Source: a virus. From it: a stretch of 21,653 bases of DNA. This document shows, piece by piece, positions 20,396-21,653 of this stretch. Both the position numbers and the translations under genes were made by a program. How positions within the stretch are numbered: the first letter of the stretch is position 1; each line of letters starts with the position of its first letter. The DNA is taken from positions 1-21,653 of the IMG/VR virus record IMGVR_UViG_3300032268_000119. One strand, 5' to 3'. The notes beneath the pieces were generated by a model. That model saw only the letters and a list, made by a program, of their open reading frames with translations. It was not told where the DNA came from and made no database searches.

Positions 20396-21065
20396 TTTGC
20401 TTTCCTGTTGAGAATTTCTTAATTGCGCTGCGCTCTTTACTATCTAACCTACTCCAAAATGCTGTTTTTGTATCTGCATCAAACTCTTGCAGATTAATGT
20501 AATCAATGACTCCTTGCATATCGTTACGTTCCATAAGCATACGTACATCCATAGCTATGTTTTCTATGAGTTCTTTAGTCTCATCATCCATGCTATCGTA
20601 AACGTCAACGGTAATAGGCTTGGCTGATCGTGGCTCATCTTTTCCTATAGTGGCATCCACTACATCGTTCTCTATAAGCTCAAGCGCATTTAGGTACAGG
20701 TAACGGCGCAAATAAGAATGCATTGAACCAAGCGACTGGATTGGCGGTGCTTTACTTTTTTCGTTAGCTGCGTCTGCTGTAGGGCTGCGGAAATAAATTA
20801 CCCCACCAAACTCTGAGTCATAAATACGTAAAGTAGCCATTCCTTCACTAATGCTAAAGACTGGACATAGACCTAAATTATCAAAAATAACATTAGTCTG
20901 TTTCAAAAAATCGCCAAGCTCAAAATATTTGAATCCTGCGAATGAGTTAAAGCCTGACTTCTTTAATGGCTGTTCTTGTAATATAACTCTGGCTTTCTGT
21001 AGCTTGCTATATACGCGCCATTGTTGTTGTTCGTGCTGCTCTTGCAATTGATAGTCGTTATTCAT
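20388..21065 (-). CDS. ERF-family single-strand annealing protein
   Basis: A 225-residue recombinase that anneals complementary single strands, in the ERF superfamily typified by P22 Erf. The helix WRVYSKLQKARVILQE is followed by SGFNSFAGFKYFELGDFLKQ (37-56), the conserved N-terminal ERF motif. MHSYLRRYLYLNALELIEND (115-134) is the conserved SY-x-RRY-x(2)-NAL-x-L segment; VVDA follows. The C-terminal third is acidic and variable (about 140-225). It is encoded directly upstream of the SSB-like gene, the usual partner arrangement. AGGAAT lies about six bases before the start. The family call is firm from these motifs. Confidence 0.88.
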   Translation of the reverse strand: MNNDYQLQEQHEQQQWRVYSKLQKARVILQEQPLKKSGFNSFAGFKYFELGDFLKQTNVIFDNLGLCPVFSISEGMATLRIYDSEFGGVIYFRSPTADAANEKSKAPPIQSLGSMHSYLRRYLYLNALELIENDVVDATIGKDEPRSAKPITVDVYDSMDDETKELIENIAMDVRMLMERNDMQGVIDYINLQEFDADTKTAFWSRLDSKERSAIKKFSTGKQND

Positions 21066-21078
21066 AGTAGATTCCTAT

Positions 21079-21249
21079 TTATCTGAATTTTTTATACTGA
21101 ACAATATTGATAGGTTGTGTTTTCTCAGAAGTAGATATTTTCTCAGCCTGTTTTTGATCCTTTCTAATTTTTGCAAAAGTTTTTCTAATGTCCGTTTTAG
21201 CAGACGTAACGTAATCTTTCTTGTATAAAATGTTCTTTTCATCGGTCAT
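21079..21249 (-). CDS. Small basic protein, unknown function
   Basis: A 56-residue lysine-rich protein (MTDEKNILYKKDYVTSAKTD, then RKTFAKIRKDQKQAEK, ending NIVQYKKFR). The ATG at 21249 is chosen because it overlaps the stop of the upstream 32-residue gene (ATGA). A longer frame from 21294 would run through that gene and has no ribosome site. No family is recognised. It precedes the annealing-protein gene by 13 bases. Confidence 0.65.
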   Translation of the reverse strand: MTDEKNILYKKDYVTSAKTDIRKTFAKIRKDQKQAEKISTSEKTQPINIVQYKKFR

Positions 21250-21344
21250 ATTGAACACGCAATAATGTATAAAAGAACTATTATTACACCACATAATAGT
21301 GGCTTACGTGCAAAGAAATCGTTAGTGTTGAGTAATTTATTCAT
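21246..21344 (-). CDS. 32-residue single-span membrane peptide
   Basis: A very short gene: MNKLLNTNDFFARKPLLCGV, then IIVLLYIIACSI. Residues about 15-32 form one hydrophobic span, with two cysteines. It overlaps the upstream gene by eight bases (ATGAATAA) and the downstream gene by four (ATGA), so the three frames are chained as elsewhere in this unit. The chain of overlaps is the main evidence that it is real. No ribosome site is obvious. The function is unknown. Confidence 0.55.
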   Translation of the reverse strand: MNKLLNTNDFFARKPLLCGVIIVLLYIIACSI

Positions 21345-21534
21345 AGTTATCATTCGATTCTAAAATATTAACAAGCTCATGTATTTCGCGTGGTGCTACT
21401 AGCAATGCCTCGTAAGCTATGTCTAGTATTTCCTGCTCCTGAGTAGTCCGTGGCTTTTTGTCTAAGTTATCTGCCAGCAATCGCAAGGCATAGACAATCT
21501 CGGCTACTTCCCAATTGTGCATATTAGTTTTCAT
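21337..21534 (-). CDS. Small acidic helical protein, unknown function
   Basis: A 65-residue protein (NWEVAEIVYALRLLADNLDK, then TTQEQEILDIAYEALLVAPR, ending ESNDNYE). It is two amphipathic helices with acidic charge and no membrane span. The first ATG (21534) overlaps the upstream stop (ATGA); a second start at 21522 is possible. No family is recognised. The stop overlaps the tiny membrane peptide gene. Confidence 0.7.
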   Translation of the reverse strand: MKTNMHNWEVAEIVYALRLLADNLDKKPRTTQEQEILDIAYEALLVAPREIHELVNILESNDNYE

Positions 21535-21653
21535 AGTTCAGCCTTTGCACGAGCTTCTGCTGCACGAGCTTCTGTGTATGCGTAATCGTTACTGAGAGTA
21601 TTGAATCCTTGATAGTATGTCCATTCACCGTCTTTTAAGACTTCAACGATAAG
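21531..21653 (-). CDS. C-terminal end of a gene entering from the right (unknown)
   Basis: The last 40 codons of a leftward gene cut by the window edge. The sequence is LIVEVLKDGEWTYYQGFNTL, then SNDYAYTEARAAEARAKAEL. The TEARAAEARAKAEL end is an alanine/arginine-rich helix with a near repeat (EARA). The stop is TGA and overlaps the next start (ATGA). The body of the gene is outside the window, so no function can be given. Confidence 0.6.
   Translation of the reverse strand, partial: LIVEVLKDGEWTYYQGFNTLSNDYAYTEARAAEARAKAEL

Noticed and set aside
21250-21294. Longer start for the small basic protein
   Set aside because: It would read through the 32-residue membrane gene and lacks a ribosome site; ATGA coupling supports 21249.

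Overview
The window is a densely packed piece of a tailed bacteriophage genome, AT-rich outside one glycine-repeat gene. The phage is probably short-tailed (podovirus-like). The left edge carries the end of an SU10-type major capsid protein (DUF5309 family), followed by an SU10-type adaptor and a nozzle-like tail protein. The layout and the small conserved genes resemble those of lytic phages of aquatic bacteria. The host cannot be fixed from the sequence. No integrase, tRNA, CRISPR array or insertion sequence is visible.

Positions 1 to about 19,090 form one rightward late unit. The order is capsid end, a strong UUCG hairpin, a small protein, a glycosyltransferase, the adaptor, and fibre-like proteins. 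Next come a 551-residue double glycine-rich adhesin, a 2OG-Fe(II) oxygenase flanked by small proteins, a repeat protein and the nozzle-like protein, which has an inserted domain. A jelly-roll-like protein and a GNAT-like protein follow. After them lie five probable internal (DNA-ejection) virion proteins, including a tandem duplicated pair, and a collar/fibre protein. The lysis region (15.3-17.7 kb) holds small membrane proteins, two of them overlapping out of frame. It also holds a holin-like protein and a GH24 lysozyme, with a free-standing GIY-YIG homing endonuclease wedged between the last two by ATGA overlaps. The unit ends with a cysteine-rich microprotein, an HTH-metallophosphoesterase and a coiled-coil protein.

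From 21,653 down to 19,066 the genes run leftward. They look like the end of an early or replication/recombination operon: small unknown genes, a 32-residue membrane peptide, an ERF-type single-strand annealing protein, and a small SSB-like protein with an acidic IPF tail. Two tandem hairpins follow, the second a good intrinsic terminator on the minus strand, then a Cro/CI-like HTH protein and four small accessory genes. The two units meet tail to tail with a 25-base overlap of coding sequence.

Most genes are separated by fewer than about 15 bases or overlap by 1, 4 or 8 bases. Translational coupling is therefore probably the main way the gene order is kept. The most notable points are the endonuclease between the lysis genes, the extra domain in the nozzle-like protein, the duplicated glycine-rich adhesin, the duplicated small internal proteins, the out-of-frame membrane gene pair, and the hairpin array upstream of the Cro-like gene.
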